NCBI GenBank assembly: GCA_030631125.1
Contig: DAOVLS010000038.1
Coordinates: 1 to 12,331, forward strand
DNA: 12,331 nucleotides
Direction of reading: 5' to 3'
Origin: Planctomycetales bacterium
GTDB taxonomy: Bacteria > Planctomycetota > Phycisphaerae > SM23-33
A program made the position numbers and the translations under genes. Of the stretch, positions 6,572-12,331 are shown in pieces (position 1 is the first letter of the stretch; each line of letters starts with the position of its first letter). The notes beneath the pieces were generated by a model that had not been told where the DNA came from, made no database searches, and worked only from the letters and a program-made list of their open reading frames with translations.

Positions 6572-6593
6572 CCCACAGGTCGCAGCCCGTGGG
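6572..6593. repeat. Imperfect palindrome between the RND-like lipoprotein and the aldolase gene
   Basis: CCCACAGG (6572-6579) and CCCGTGGG (6586-6593) pair with one A-C mismatch around TCGCAG. There is no T-run, so it is not a classic terminator. The arm CACAGGT and the central GCA are shared with the palindrome inside ileS at 5054-5074, so both may belong to one repeat family; this is weak without other copies. Confidence 0.4.
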
Positions 6594-6623
6594 CTTGGCC
6601 CCAGGATAATTTGAAAGATAATC

Positions 6624-7559
6624 GTGATACAAAGAATCGGTAATAGCAATTTCCGCGGCGTGTGGTCGGCGACGCCGACGCCGTTCACGGAAAAAATGCA
6701 GCTCGACACCGTTTCGGTAAGGCGCCTGGTGGAACACCATATCGCCCTGGACGTGAAGGGCCTTTTCCTGTGCGGCACCTGCGGCGAGGGGCCCTGGATG
6801 ACGGACAAACAGCGTCGCGTCCTGATTCAAACTGCTGCGAAGTACGCCAAGGGAAAACTCCCCCTGGCTGTGCAGGTAACGGACAACTCGGCGGCCCGAA
6901 TACTGGACAACATCCGCGCCGCCAAAGACGACGGCGCCGACATCGCCGTTATCGCCCCGCCCTACTTTCTTTCGAACACCAGCCCGGCGGCGATACTGAA
7001 TCTCTATCGCGAGGCGATACGGCAAAGTCCCCTGCCGGTGGGGATTTACGATCGCGGGGAGTATTCCTCCGTTCTGATTCCCGAATCGGTCTTAAAGGCG
7101 GTCTATGCCGAGAAGAACGTGATTTTAATAAAGGACAGTTCCTCCGACCCGAAACGCCGGCGGATCGCCCTGGCCGCCCGGCGGAAACGACCGAAACTCA
7201 GGCTGCTCAGCGGCGATGAGTTCAACTGCGTCGAGTACCTCCAGTCCGGTTACGACGGCCTGCTGCTGGGAGGCGGGATATTCAACGGCTACCTCGCCGG
7301 GCAGATTATCGCCGCCGTCGCCGACGGTAAAATCGCACAGGCACGCCGACTCCAGGAACGGATGAACCGCATTATGTACGACGTCTATGGCGGCAGGAAG
7401 ATCGCCTGCTGGCTGGCAGGGCTGAAACACCTGCTCGTCGAAATGGGAATCTTCCGAACGTGGAAAAACTATCCCGAATATTCGTTGACGCAAACCTGCC
7501 GAAAGGCAATCAAGCAGGTATTAAAAAAAGACGCCGATGTCCTGTTTCCTTCCGGGTAA
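6624..7559 (+). CDS. DapA/NanA-family aldolase (dihydrodipicolinate synthase family), substrate unknown
   Basis: A 311-residue class I aldolase of the DHDPS/N-acetylneuraminate lyase family, which forms or breaks pyruvate-type adducts through a lysine Schiff base. Seen: SATPTPF at 15-21, GTCGEGPWMT at 51-60 (family GTTGE), Tyr142 in GIYDRG and the Schiff-base lysine Lys170 in ILIKDSSSD; the Tyr-Lys spacing of 28 matches DapA. The fingerprint after the lysine differs from both DapA (family KEATGN) and NanA, so no specific substrate is assigned. The start is GTG at 6624, because a TAA lies two codons before it and ATG alternatives would cut the first strand; the ribosome site is poor. It is followed after six bases by the next gene, and the three genes to 8485 look like one transcript. 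Confidence 0.87.
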   Translation: MIQRIGNSNFRGVWSATPTPFTEKMQLDTVSVRRLVEHHIALDVKGLFLCGTCGEGPWMTDKQRRVLIQTAAKYAKGKLPLAVQVTDNSAARILDNIRAAKDDGADIAVIAPPYFLSNTSPAAILNLYREAIRQSPLPVGIYDRGEYSSVLIPESVLKAVYAEKNVILIKDSSSDPKRRRIALAARRKRPKLRLLSGDEFNCVEYLQSGYDGLLLGGGIFNGYLAGQIIAAVADGKIAQARRLQERMNRIMYDVYGGRKIACWLAGLKHLLVEMGIFRTWKNYPEYSLTQTCRKAIKQVLKKDADVLFPSG

Positions 7560-7565
7560 GCAAAA

Positions 7566-8036
7566 ATGCCCAAAAAAGTGCTCAACCGAAAGGCCTCCGA
7601 TAACGTCTATCTCCACAGGGACTTTCACGGGGCATTGAGCGCGGGAATTGAGTACCTGCACCGCAATTTCGGCCCCGAAGCCGTTCGGCAATACCTCCGG
7701 CAGTTCGCTGAAGCGTTCTACGCGCCGCTGACCGAAGACCTGAAAACCCGTGGTCTCTTGGCCCTGAAGGAACACTTCGAGAAGATTTACAAAATCGAAG
7801 GCACCGAGGTCAGAATCAGTCTTTCCGACGACGAACTCGTCATTGACGTTCCTGCCTGTCCGGCAATAACGCACATGAGGGAGCATGGCTACCCCGTCGC
7901 GGAACTCTTCAGCGAAACGACACGGACAGTCAACGAGGCCGTCTGCGATGGAAGCGAATTCGTAGCCGAACTGGTCGAATACGACGAACAGACCGGCAGG
8001 AGCATCCAGCGGTTTTACAGGAAGGCGGCGAAATGA
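7566..8036 (+). CDS. Small protein with CP motif, possibly ATC-hydrolase-like; first of a paralogous pair
   Basis: A 156-residue soluble protein, no signal peptide. Seen: a helical first half (YLHRNFGPEAVRQYLRQFAE, APLTEDLKTRGLLALKEHFEKIY), then a strand-rich half with IDVPACPAITHMREHGYPV (Cys-Pro near 98-99) and a closing ELVEYDEQTGRSIQRFYRK. The helix/strand order and the CP motif recall L-2-amino-thiazoline-4-carboxylate hydrolase (PF14196)-like proteins, but this is tentative. The next gene shows the same layout, including G--AV, a mid LL, an (H/Y)(F/W)E segment and CP(A/S). I infer that the two are diverged paralogs that may act as a heteromer with the aldolase upstream, six bases away. 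Its stop overlaps the next start by four bases (ATGA). Confidence 0.75.
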   Translation: MPKKVLNRKASDNVYLHRDFHGALSAGIEYLHRNFGPEAVRQYLRQFAEAFYAPLTEDLKTRGLLALKEHFEKIYKIEGTEVRISLSDDELVIDVPACPAITHMREHGYPVAELFSETTRTVNEAVCDGSEFVAELVEYDEQTGRSIQRFYRKAAK

Positions 8037-8485
8037 TTTCCTGCACGGAGTTCATCCCGGCCTACAGCGAGTTGTTCAAGTTTCTCGAACAAACCGGCGG
8101 CGTCGGCGCGGTCGAGGATTTTTGGAACTATTTGGCCGACAATTTTCTGGGCAACCTGGAAACCGCCGTTCGCAAGGACGACCTGCTCGGCTGCTGGAAT
8201 TACTGGGAGCGAGCGTTGAGCGAAGAGGCAGCCGATTTTACGATGGAACTGGACGAAGACGCCGGCGAATTCAGTATCATCATGCACCATTGCCCGTCAA
8301 TGGGTCGGCTGATGGAGTACAAGCACATCGAACCCTATCACGATTACTGCCGGCACTGCGCGGTGCTGTACCGGCGTGTGCTCGAACCGCTCGGATACGA
8401 ATACAGCATAGATCTCTCGCAATGCCATGAAGCGAAATGCGCCATCGTCGTGCGGCGGAAACAGGCAGGCGTCCCTGTACCCTAG
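8033..8485 (+). CDS. Small Cys/His-rich protein, second of the paralogous pair
   Basis: A 150-residue soluble protein whose ATG overlaps the stop of the preceding gene (ATGA at 8033-8036), with GGAAGG about seven bases upstream. The first half is helical (FIPAYSELFKFLEQ, GAVEDFWNYLADNF, LLGCWNYWERAL). The second half carries MHHCPSMGRLMEY and then YHDYCRHCAVLYRRVLEPLGYEY, ending SQCHEAKCAIVVRR. The HCP, DYCRHC and CHEAKC groups give many possible metal or thiol ligands, which the partner protein lacks. The layout otherwise parallels the 7566 protein, so one partner may be catalytic and the other structural. No function is assigned; ATC-hydrolase-like is a weak suggestion. The TAG stop lies in the CTAG that also ends the convergent gene. 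Confidence 0.75.
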   Translation: MISCTEFIPAYSELFKFLEQTGGVGAVEDFWNYLADNFLGNLETAVRKDDLLGCWNYWERALSEEAADFTMELDEDAGEFSIIMHHCPSMGRLMEYKHIEPYHDYCRHCAVLYRRVLEPLGYEYSIDLSQCHEAKCAIVVRRKQAGVPVP

Positions 8486-9276
8486 GCGTAAATGATATCC
8501 TGAATATTGTCGCTACGGAGCCTTACGGTCCGGCTGTCCACCCGCTCGATACCGGGCCTGGCGCAGGCCTGGTCGGCGGTATCCGTGTGGAAGAAACGTT
8601 TTTCCAATACATACGGCCCCTCCCACTTCAACGGCGCAATGGGGTTTTTTCGATGATTCCCGACGACGCTGCTGACCCCTTCGCCGATGCGCCGGCGCGC
8701 TTCGGAGGCCGATAAGGATATCGCCGAATTGCGACTCAGTCCCTCCTTCACGCTCGCCGTGGTAATTCCGGGAATCAATTCTTCTGCCTCGCGGCATGCG
8801 GCGGCGTCGCCGCTGAGGAATATCATCGGCACGTCGATCGCCCCGCAGTTCAGGGCGAATTGCGCGATCTCGCCGATAAGCCGGTCATTCAGTTTGTAGT
8901 ATTCCACGCTTTTACTGCTCTGGGTGTGATTCAGATTGCCGCATTCAACTCCCGCCATGGCGTGCTGGCCGATTATCATGCCCACGTCGCAGGTCTTGTA
9001 CACGTCGTTGAGTATCGACCGTTCAGCCAACGGCCTGCCGTGCAGCAGCCGGGCCTTCGGATGCAAATCCTCAAACCAGATACCCCCGGAGCCATGTCCG
9101 TCAACCACCAGGATGTCCGTCGCTCCGGCCTCCAGCGCACCCTCCACTGCGGCATTGACTTCTGCGGTCAGCAGCCTCATGGCGTGCTCATAATACCGGC
9201 CGTCCGGATACGAATGGTCTTTGAACGTTACAACGCCGCTGACCCCTTCAATGTCCGTCATCATCAGAACTCTCAT
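8482..9276 (-). CDS. M55 family D-aminopeptidase (DppA-like)
   Basis: A 264-residue zinc peptidase of the M55 family; B. subtilis DppA (274 residues) cleaves D-amino acids from small peptides. Seen in family order: MTDIEGVSGV with Asp8 and Glu10, VDGHGSGG with His61, IGQHAMAG with His105, NHTQSS with His117 and IGE with Glu136, which match the DppA metal and catalytic positions closely. There is no signal peptide, so it is cytoplasmic. The start ATG at 9276 begins the family's first strand and has GGAAGGA six bases before it; an in-frame ATG at 9363 would add 29 unrelated residues overlapping the thioesterase gene. It lies 41 bases below the thioesterase on the same strand. A role in recycling peptidoglycan-derived or D-amino-acid peptides is inferred from the family. 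Confidence 0.92.
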   Translation of the reverse strand: MRVLMMTDIEGVSGVVTFKDHSYPDGRYYEHAMRLLTAEVNAAVEGALEAGATDILVVDGHGSGGIWFEDLHPKARLLHGRPLAERSILNDVYKTCDVGMIIGQHAMAGVECGNLNHTQSSKSVEYYKLNDRLIGEIAQFALNCGAIDVPMIFLSGDAAACREAEELIPGITTASVKEGLSRNSAISLSASEARRRIGEGVSSVVGNHRKNPIAPLKWEGPYVLEKRFFHTDTADQACARPGIERVDSRTVRLRSDNIQDIIYA

Positions 9277-9282
9277 AACATT

Positions 9283-9289
9283 TCCTTCC
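9283..9289 (-). promoter_or_regulatory. Ribosome binding site fixing the M55 peptidase start
   Basis: GGAAGGA on the minus strand, six bases before the ATG at 9276. It favours this start over the in-frame ATG at 9363. Confidence 0.75.
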
Positions 9290-9317
9290 AGGATTGAATG
9301 TTCCCATTGCGATTCCA

Positions 9318-9737
9318 CTACGGCCTGTCGGCGCGGGCGTTTTCCAGCGCTTCGATGAACCATTCCGGGGCGCGGACAGGCTTACCGGCCGGGTTCGTGA
9401 AAGCGTGGACGGTGTAGCCTTCGGCCACAGGTTTGCCGGTGCCGGCATGGACGATTTTTACATCGCAGCGAATGCGGGCCTTGCCGACCATCCGCCCGGT
9501 GGTGGTCATCTCAAGCAAATCGTCGTACCTTGCCCGCCCGCCGTACTTTACGTACGACTCGACCACCGGCAGCAGCACGCCGCGATCCTCCATTTCAGCA
9601 TACGACGTGCCTGTCTGCCTGAAAAACTCCGTCCGCCCGCACTCGAACCAGTCCAGCGCACTCGAATTGGAATACGTGCCCATCTGGTCCGTCTCGCTGT
9701 AACGAACGCGAAATTGTATGACGCTTTCAACCGACAT
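9318..9737 (-). CDS. YbgC/FadM-type acyl-CoA thioesterase (hotdog fold)
   Basis: A 139-residue single hotdog-domain protein of the 4HBT family, which hydrolyses acyl-CoA thioesters. Seen: FRVRYSETDQMG at 9-20 with the catalytic Asp17, ALDWFECGRTEFFR at 27-40 (family WFE-AR-ELLR), then the strands ESYVKYGGRARYDDLLEMTT and RIRCDVKIVHAGTGKPVAEGYTVHAF. The His that follows Tyr in YbgC (YHASY) is Asn24 here, so the active site departs from the best-studied member. Start: ATG with GAGGG seven bases upstream. It lies between the lipoprotein gene (45-base gap) and the M55 peptidase (41-base gap), all leftward, so a shared transcript is plausible. The substrate is unknown. Confidence 0.88.
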   Translation of the reverse strand: MSVESVIQFRVRYSETDQMGTYSNSSALDWFECGRTEFFRQTGTSYAEMEDRGVLLPVVESYVKYGGRARYDDLLEMTTTGRMVGKARIRCDVKIVHAGTGKPVAEGYTVHAFTNPAGKPVRAPEWFIEALENARADRP

Positions 9738-9782
9738 TCATCGCCCTCATCAAAGTCGCTTTCTTCATTTCCACGACCGGTT

Positions 9783-10841
9783 TCATTTCGATTCTTCCTC
9801 ATGAACCGACTCAATTCGGAACTTCTTTTTCATCACTTCGCGAGAGCCTGAATAGAACTTTGCCTCGTAATCGCCCGGGCCGGCAACGGCGGCAAGTTTG
9901 ACCGGCGAAAAAACAATAAGCCGCCTGGACTGCAAACGCGACCAAATAAATGATTCGGAAGCAAGTTCCTTCTCGCCGCCGACCCGTGTAACCGCCACAC
10001 GGAATTGATTCCTGTCGGCCTGGTCCGGCAGAGACACGATGACGATCAATTCCTTCTCGTCAGGCCCGAAGGTATCAACCGAGACTAACTCTCCGTTATC
10101 CGTCCGGCGGGCGATCCGAAAGGCCTTCTTTTTAGACAGGCTGATCGTCTTGCGCACGACGGCAAAGTGCCCGACAAGCGTATTGACGACCTCAACAGTG
10201 GCATTATCGAGCAGCTCGCCGGGCGGATCAAAGCAATCCCGCCCTTGTATCCGGCTCTCGACCGAGCCAAGCGTCCTGTGAAGCACCCGGCCGTCGGCTA
10301 CGCGGACCATCTCCGCCCGGACGGCTACACGGACTTCGAGCCTTCTTTCGCAATCCGTGCAGTAATTCCGGCTGCTTGAGAAGCGTAAACGTTTTTTCTT
10401 ATGTCTGAGTTCGCGCCGCCACTTCCGACACCGTCGGCAAGGCGTCCTCCAGCGATGCAAGTCGTACGGGGAGGAAGGCTCTACCGCCTCCATCCGCCCG
10501 ATTATGAACGCCTGGACGCCGCCGACTCGGCGGAGCGCATCGGCAACAGCGTCGCGGTCGATCCATCTCGGCAACACAAAGCCCACCGAAGCCAGTTTCG
10601 ACCTCACCTCATACGGGCCTATAACCCTGTACGTCCCGTTGTCCGCCAATACCTTGGCAAGGCGATCGGCTACGTCCCATCCGCCCCTGCTTCGCCAGGA
10701 CGAACCCTCAAAACGCACCACCGCAACGGTCTTGAGGTCGGGAGTATAGAAGGCAGGGTACTGCTCTACCGTCATACTGGCGCAGCCCGGCAGAACCACC
10801 GCAAGCAACATGAATCGCACCAATATCGGACGAGCAGTCAT
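9783..10841 (-). CDS. CsgG/GNA1162-like lipoprotein with a double-CxxC insert
   Basis: A 352-residue predicted lipoprotein: MTARPILVRFMLLAVVLPGC with Cys20 in a LPGC lipobox. Residues 34-120 look like the nucleotide-fold domain of CsgG/FlgT/GNA1162-type lipoproteins (KTVAVVRFEG, ADRLAKVLADNGTYRVIGPYEV, GGVQAFIIGRME). A basic insert at 132-168 carries CRRC (135-138) and CTDC (161-164), a zinc-ribbon-like pattern unusual in a secreted protein. The strand pair after it (VRAEMVRVADGRVLHRTLG) resumes the CsgG-like fold. Residues 245-350 look like a beta-rich domain ending in a basic tail. The start is ATG 10841: AAAGGGG sits six bases before it, while ATG 10847 directly abuts that site and ATG 10919 adds 26 residues before the signal peptide. 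Its role may be outer-membrane assembly or transport; this is a guess from fold. Confidence 0.78.
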   Translation of the reverse strand: MTARPILVRFMLLAVVLPGCASMTVEQYPAFYTPDLKTVAVVRFEGSSWRSRGGWDVADRLAKVLADNGTYRVIGPYEVRSKLASVGFVLPRWIDRDAVADALRRVGGVQAFIIGRMEAVEPSSPYDLHRWRTPCRRCRKWRRELRHKKKRLRFSSSRNYCTDCERRLEVRVAVRAEMVRVADGRVLHRTLGSVESRIQGRDCFDPPGELLDNATVEVVNTLVGHFAVVRKTISLSKKKAFRIARRTDNGELVSVDTFGPDEKELIVIVSLPDQADRNQFRVAVTRVGGEKELASESFIWSRLQSRRLIVFSPVKLAAVAGPGDYEAKFYSGSREVMKKKFRIESVHEEESK

Positions 10842-10847
10842 TATCAT

Positions 10848-10854
10848 CCCCTTT
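10848..10854 (-). promoter_or_regulatory. Ribosome binding site fixing the lipoprotein start
   Basis: AAAGGGG on the minus strand, six bases before ATG 10841 and directly abutting the alternative ATG at 10847. The spacing selects 10841, which also gives a normal-length signal peptide. Confidence 0.7.
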
Positions 10855-10938
10855 CGAGAGGCAACTTTACCAAAGCAGGGAATTCCGGTCCAGTCTTGTC
10901 GTTTGACCGAAACGCCCATTACAAGAATTGTACCGTTT

Positions 10939-10944
10939 TATAAT
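10939..10944 (+). promoter_or_regulatory. TATAAT -10-like box in the divergent spacer
   Basis: A perfect TATAAT lies 58 bases before the regulator start, in the 161-base spacer between the leftward lipoprotein gene and the rightward regulator. The best -35 candidate is poor (ATTACA with a 15-base spacer), so this is suggestive only. The spacer shows no other clear structure. Confidence 0.35.
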
Positions 10945-11002
10945 GGACTCGAAAAGGCGCGATGCCGTATCTTACGGCTGGCGAAAAACAAGGACGCAAA
11001 AG

Positions 11003-11479
11003 ATGAATTCTCATCAGGTCCTGCAAAAAGCGATCGAGAAGGTCGGCGCTAAGAAGGTAGCCGGGGACATGAAAGTATCCCTGTCGCTGGTCTATAAATG
11101 GTGCCAACCCTCCGCCGACGACGACTCGACGATTGAACCGAGCGGTGCTCGCAACCCGCTTGACCGTGTTGCGGCGCTGCTCGAAAGCACCGGCGACGCC
11201 GACGTGGTGCAATGGCTCTGTGAACGGACGGGCGGTTTTTTCGTGCGCGATTCCGAAATCGGCGACCGCCGCATCGACGCCGAATACATCGCCAACACGC
11301 AACGGATAATTGAGGACTTTTCCCGGCTGCTCCGCGCCCTCTCGGACGCCATTACCGACGACGGGGAAGTGGACCAGGACGAAGCGCGGAAAATCCGGAC
11401 GCAATGGCAGAGACTTAAACGATACGGCGAAGCGTTTGTCTGCGCCTGCGAACGAGGCATGTTCGCCGAAACCGACTGA
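11003..11479 (+). CDS. Helix-turn-helix regulator, CII-like, upstream of nfeD-flotillin
   Basis: A 158-residue protein with an N-terminal helix-turn-helix (about 10-34: AIEKVGAKKVAGDMKVSLSL, then VYKW), resembling phage CII/Cro-type DNA-binding domains. Next comes a conserved-looking block NPLDRVAALLEST and ADVVQWLCERTGGFFV, then a helical C-terminal half (EYIANTQRIIEDFSRLLRAL, a DDGEVDQDEARKI stretch, WQRLKRY) that may form an oligomerisation coil. Start: ATG 11003 with AAGGA eight bases upstream; an earlier in-frame ATG at 10928 precedes the -10-like box and adds 25 unrelated residues. It ends 25 bases before nfeD and is probably in the same transcript, so I infer control of the membrane-microdomain genes. 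Direct evidence of that control is absent, and a phage origin is not supported by the neighbours. Confidence 0.75.
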   Translation: MNSHQVLQKAIEKVGAKKVAGDMKVSLSLVYKWCQPSADDDSTIEPSGARNPLDRVAALLESTGDADVVQWLCERTGGFFVRDSEIGDRRIDAEYIANTQRIIEDFSRLLRALSDAITDDGEVDQDEARKIRTQWQRLKRYGEAFVCACERGMFAETD

Positions 11480-11504
11480 CGGGCACGAAGCAAGGAGCAC
11501 GGCT

Positions 11505-12146
11505 ATGATGGAATGGTGGAGAGGACTGGAAACCGTAACGCAGTGGTTCTACGGGGCTGCCGCATTTTTCAGCGCCATCTTCCTGTGGCAGTTCATAATG
11601 TCGCTGATAGGCCTGAGCGGCGCTGAAGATGTCGATGTGGACGTCGACATTGACGCGGATGTGGACCTTGACATTGACGATCTCGAAGCCAGTTCGGCTT
11701 CTGATGCAGCCGATAGCGTAGCGGCGTTCAGGCTGCTGTCGATCCGGGCGGTTTTGGCGTTTCTTACACTGTTTTTCTGGGCAGCAGCGATGCACCATGA
11801 CGCGGGAACCAGTCTGACCCGGGCGATTGCCTATGGGACCTTCTGGGGGCTGGGCGCTTTCGCGGTCGTGGCGCTAGCGCTGAACCTGATGCGGAAACTG
11901 GCCGAGACCGGCAACCCCCGGCTGCAAACCTGCGTGGGAACGCGCGGAACGGTCTATCTGGACATACCCGCCGACGGAACGGGCGAAGCCAGAGTTTCCG
12001 TCAGCGGCGTCGTCTCGCACGTCAAAGCCCGCTCCGCCGACGGAAAACCACTCAAAGCCGGTACGCCGATACAAGTACTGCGAACACTCGGACCAACCAC
12101 TATCGAAGTTAAACCTGTCGAAGAAAACGAATCTACGAAGGAGTAA
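11505..12146 (+). CDS. NfeD-like membrane protein with C-terminal OB fold (flotillin partner)
   Basis: A 213-residue membrane protein. Seen: membrane segment 1 at about 16-38, an acidic linker at 42-59 in which Asp alternates with Val/Ile/Leu/Ala, segments 2 (81-97) and 3 (108-128), and an OB-fold domain at 142-204 (CVGTRGTVYLDIP, GEARVSVSGVVSHVKARS, LKAGTPIQVLRTLGPTTIEV). This is the layout of short NfeD/YuaF-type proteins, which bind flotillin in membrane microdomains. The start ATG 11505 has AAGGAG eight bases upstream; upstream in-frame codons overlap the regulator gene in another frame and are not coding. The flotillin gene follows after three bases, with its ribosome site running over the nfeD stop. 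The acidic linker may bind cations or face the outside; this is inferred. Confidence 0.87.
   Translation: MMEWWRGLETVTQWFYGAAAFFSAIFLWQFIMSLIGLSGAEDVDVDVDIDADVDLDIDDLEASSASDAADSVAAFRLLSIRAVLAFLTLFFWAAAMHHDAGTSLTRAIAYGTFWGLGAFAVVALALNLMRKLAETGNPRLQTCVGTRGTVYLDIPADGTGEARVSVSGVVSHVKARSADGKPLKAGTPIQVLRTLGPTTIEVKPVEENESTKE
11628..11681 (+). repeat. Degenerate hexanucleotide repeat coding an alternating Asp tract in nfeD
   Basis: Nine six-base units of the form GAY-(G/A/C)TN or similar encode DVDVDVDIDADVDLDIDD between the first two membrane segments. Such tracts can change length by slippage, but the units differ at third positions, so this one looks old and under protein-level selection. Confidence 0.7.
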
Positions 12147-12149
12147 AAA

Positions 12150-12331
12150 ATGATGAACCTGGCAACACTACCAATGAACCTGCTGGCGCAATTGTACGGC
12201 GAGGGCGCCGATGATGAGGGAGGAATAACACTTGTCCTGATCCTTATCATCCTCGGCATACTTATCGCGACGGTCTTTATCCTCGCCAGCCGGTACAAGC
12301 GATGCCCGTCGAACAAGGTCCTCGTGATTTA
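12150..12331 (+). CDS. Flotillin family protein (FloT/YuaG-like), first 60 codons, cut by window edge
   Basis: Flotillins are membrane-anchored SPFH proteins that scaffold membrane microdomains. Only the N-terminus is here: a 24-residue lead (MMNLATLPMNLLAQLYGEGA), one hydrophobic segment (GITLVLILIILGILIATVFILAS split around residues 25-47), then SRYKRCPSNKVLVIY, matching the flotillin pattern in which a basic stretch and a C-P/G-N motif precede the first SPFH strand. The start is ATG 12150, with GGAG just upstream overlapping the nfeD stop; a second ATG follows at 12153. The SPFH domain and coiled coil lie beyond the window. The NfeD gene directly upstream supports the call, since the two are commonly paired. 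Confidence 0.85.
   Translation, partial: MMNLATLPMNLLAQLYGEGADDEGGITLVLILIILGILIATVFILASRYKRCPSNKVLVI

Noticed and set aside
6572..6593. Rho-independent terminator after the lipoprotein gene
   Set aside because: The stem has a mismatch and no T-run follows; it fits a palindromic repeat better.
6288..7025. 245-codon minus-strand frame across the lipoprotein/aldolase junction
   Set aside because: It overlaps two plus-strand genes with recognisable motifs, and its translation resembles no family.
9277..9363. ATG at 9363 as the M55 peptidase start
   Set aside because: The extra 29 residues are basic and unrelated, overlap the thioesterase gene, and a strong ribosome site marks 9276 instead.
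11003..11479. Prophage remnant, from the CII-like regulator
   Set aside because: No integrase, structural or lysis gene is near, and the gene is packed against nfeD and flotillin.

Overview
The window looks like a piece of an uncultured Planctomycetota chromosome, probably class Phycisphaerae or a relative. The evidence is indirect: GC-rich coding DNA, two tandem DUF4190 proteins joined to a planctomycete-style pseudopilin C-terminal domain (CxSNLxSIGL ... NVLxADGH), short palindromic repeats in spacers and inside a housekeeping gene, and a regulator-NfeD-flotillin cluster. No rRNA, tRNA, CRISPR array, transposase or integrase was seen.

Layout. Positions 1-2085 are read leftwards: two tandem DUF4190/pseudopilin-like paralogs (2085-1360, 1323-592), then a 186-base spacer (406-591), then the first 135 codons of a PurF-like class II glutamine amidotransferase that runs off the left edge. 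The spacer holds a second copy of the amidotransferase start, broken by a palindromic element. A divergent spacer (2086-2262) leads to rightward ileS (2263-5235), whose C-terminal region carries an in-frame palindromic insert and a degraded zinc finger. Next come a DUF433/DUF5615 toxin-antitoxin-like pair (5276-5867) and an AT-richer lipoprotein (5893-6528) built from periplasmic porter modules of an RND pump but without its membrane part. A compact rightward trio follows: a DapA/NanA-family aldolase (6624-7559) and two small proteins that appear to be diverged paralogs of each other (7566-8036, 8033-8485).

The trio meets a leftward group tail to tail, with both stop codons inside one CTAG at 8482-8485. 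The leftward group reads, in order of transcription, a CsgG/GNA1162-like lipoprotein with two CxxC pairs (10841-9783), a YbgC-type thioesterase (9737-9318) and an M55 D-aminopeptidase (9276-8482). A second divergent spacer (10842-11002) precedes a rightward set: helix-turn-helix regulator (11003-11479), NfeD-like membrane protein (11505-12146) and the start of flotillin (12150 to the right edge).

How the genes may work together. NfeD and flotillin form a known membrane-microdomain pair, and the regulator is probably theirs. The aldolase trio looks like one enzymatic unit of unknown substrate. The most unusual items are the duplicated gene start with its overlapping upstream frame, the palindrome inside ileS, the RND-porter lipoprotein and the paralogous pair beside the aldolase. 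All family assignments were made by eye from motifs, without database searches.
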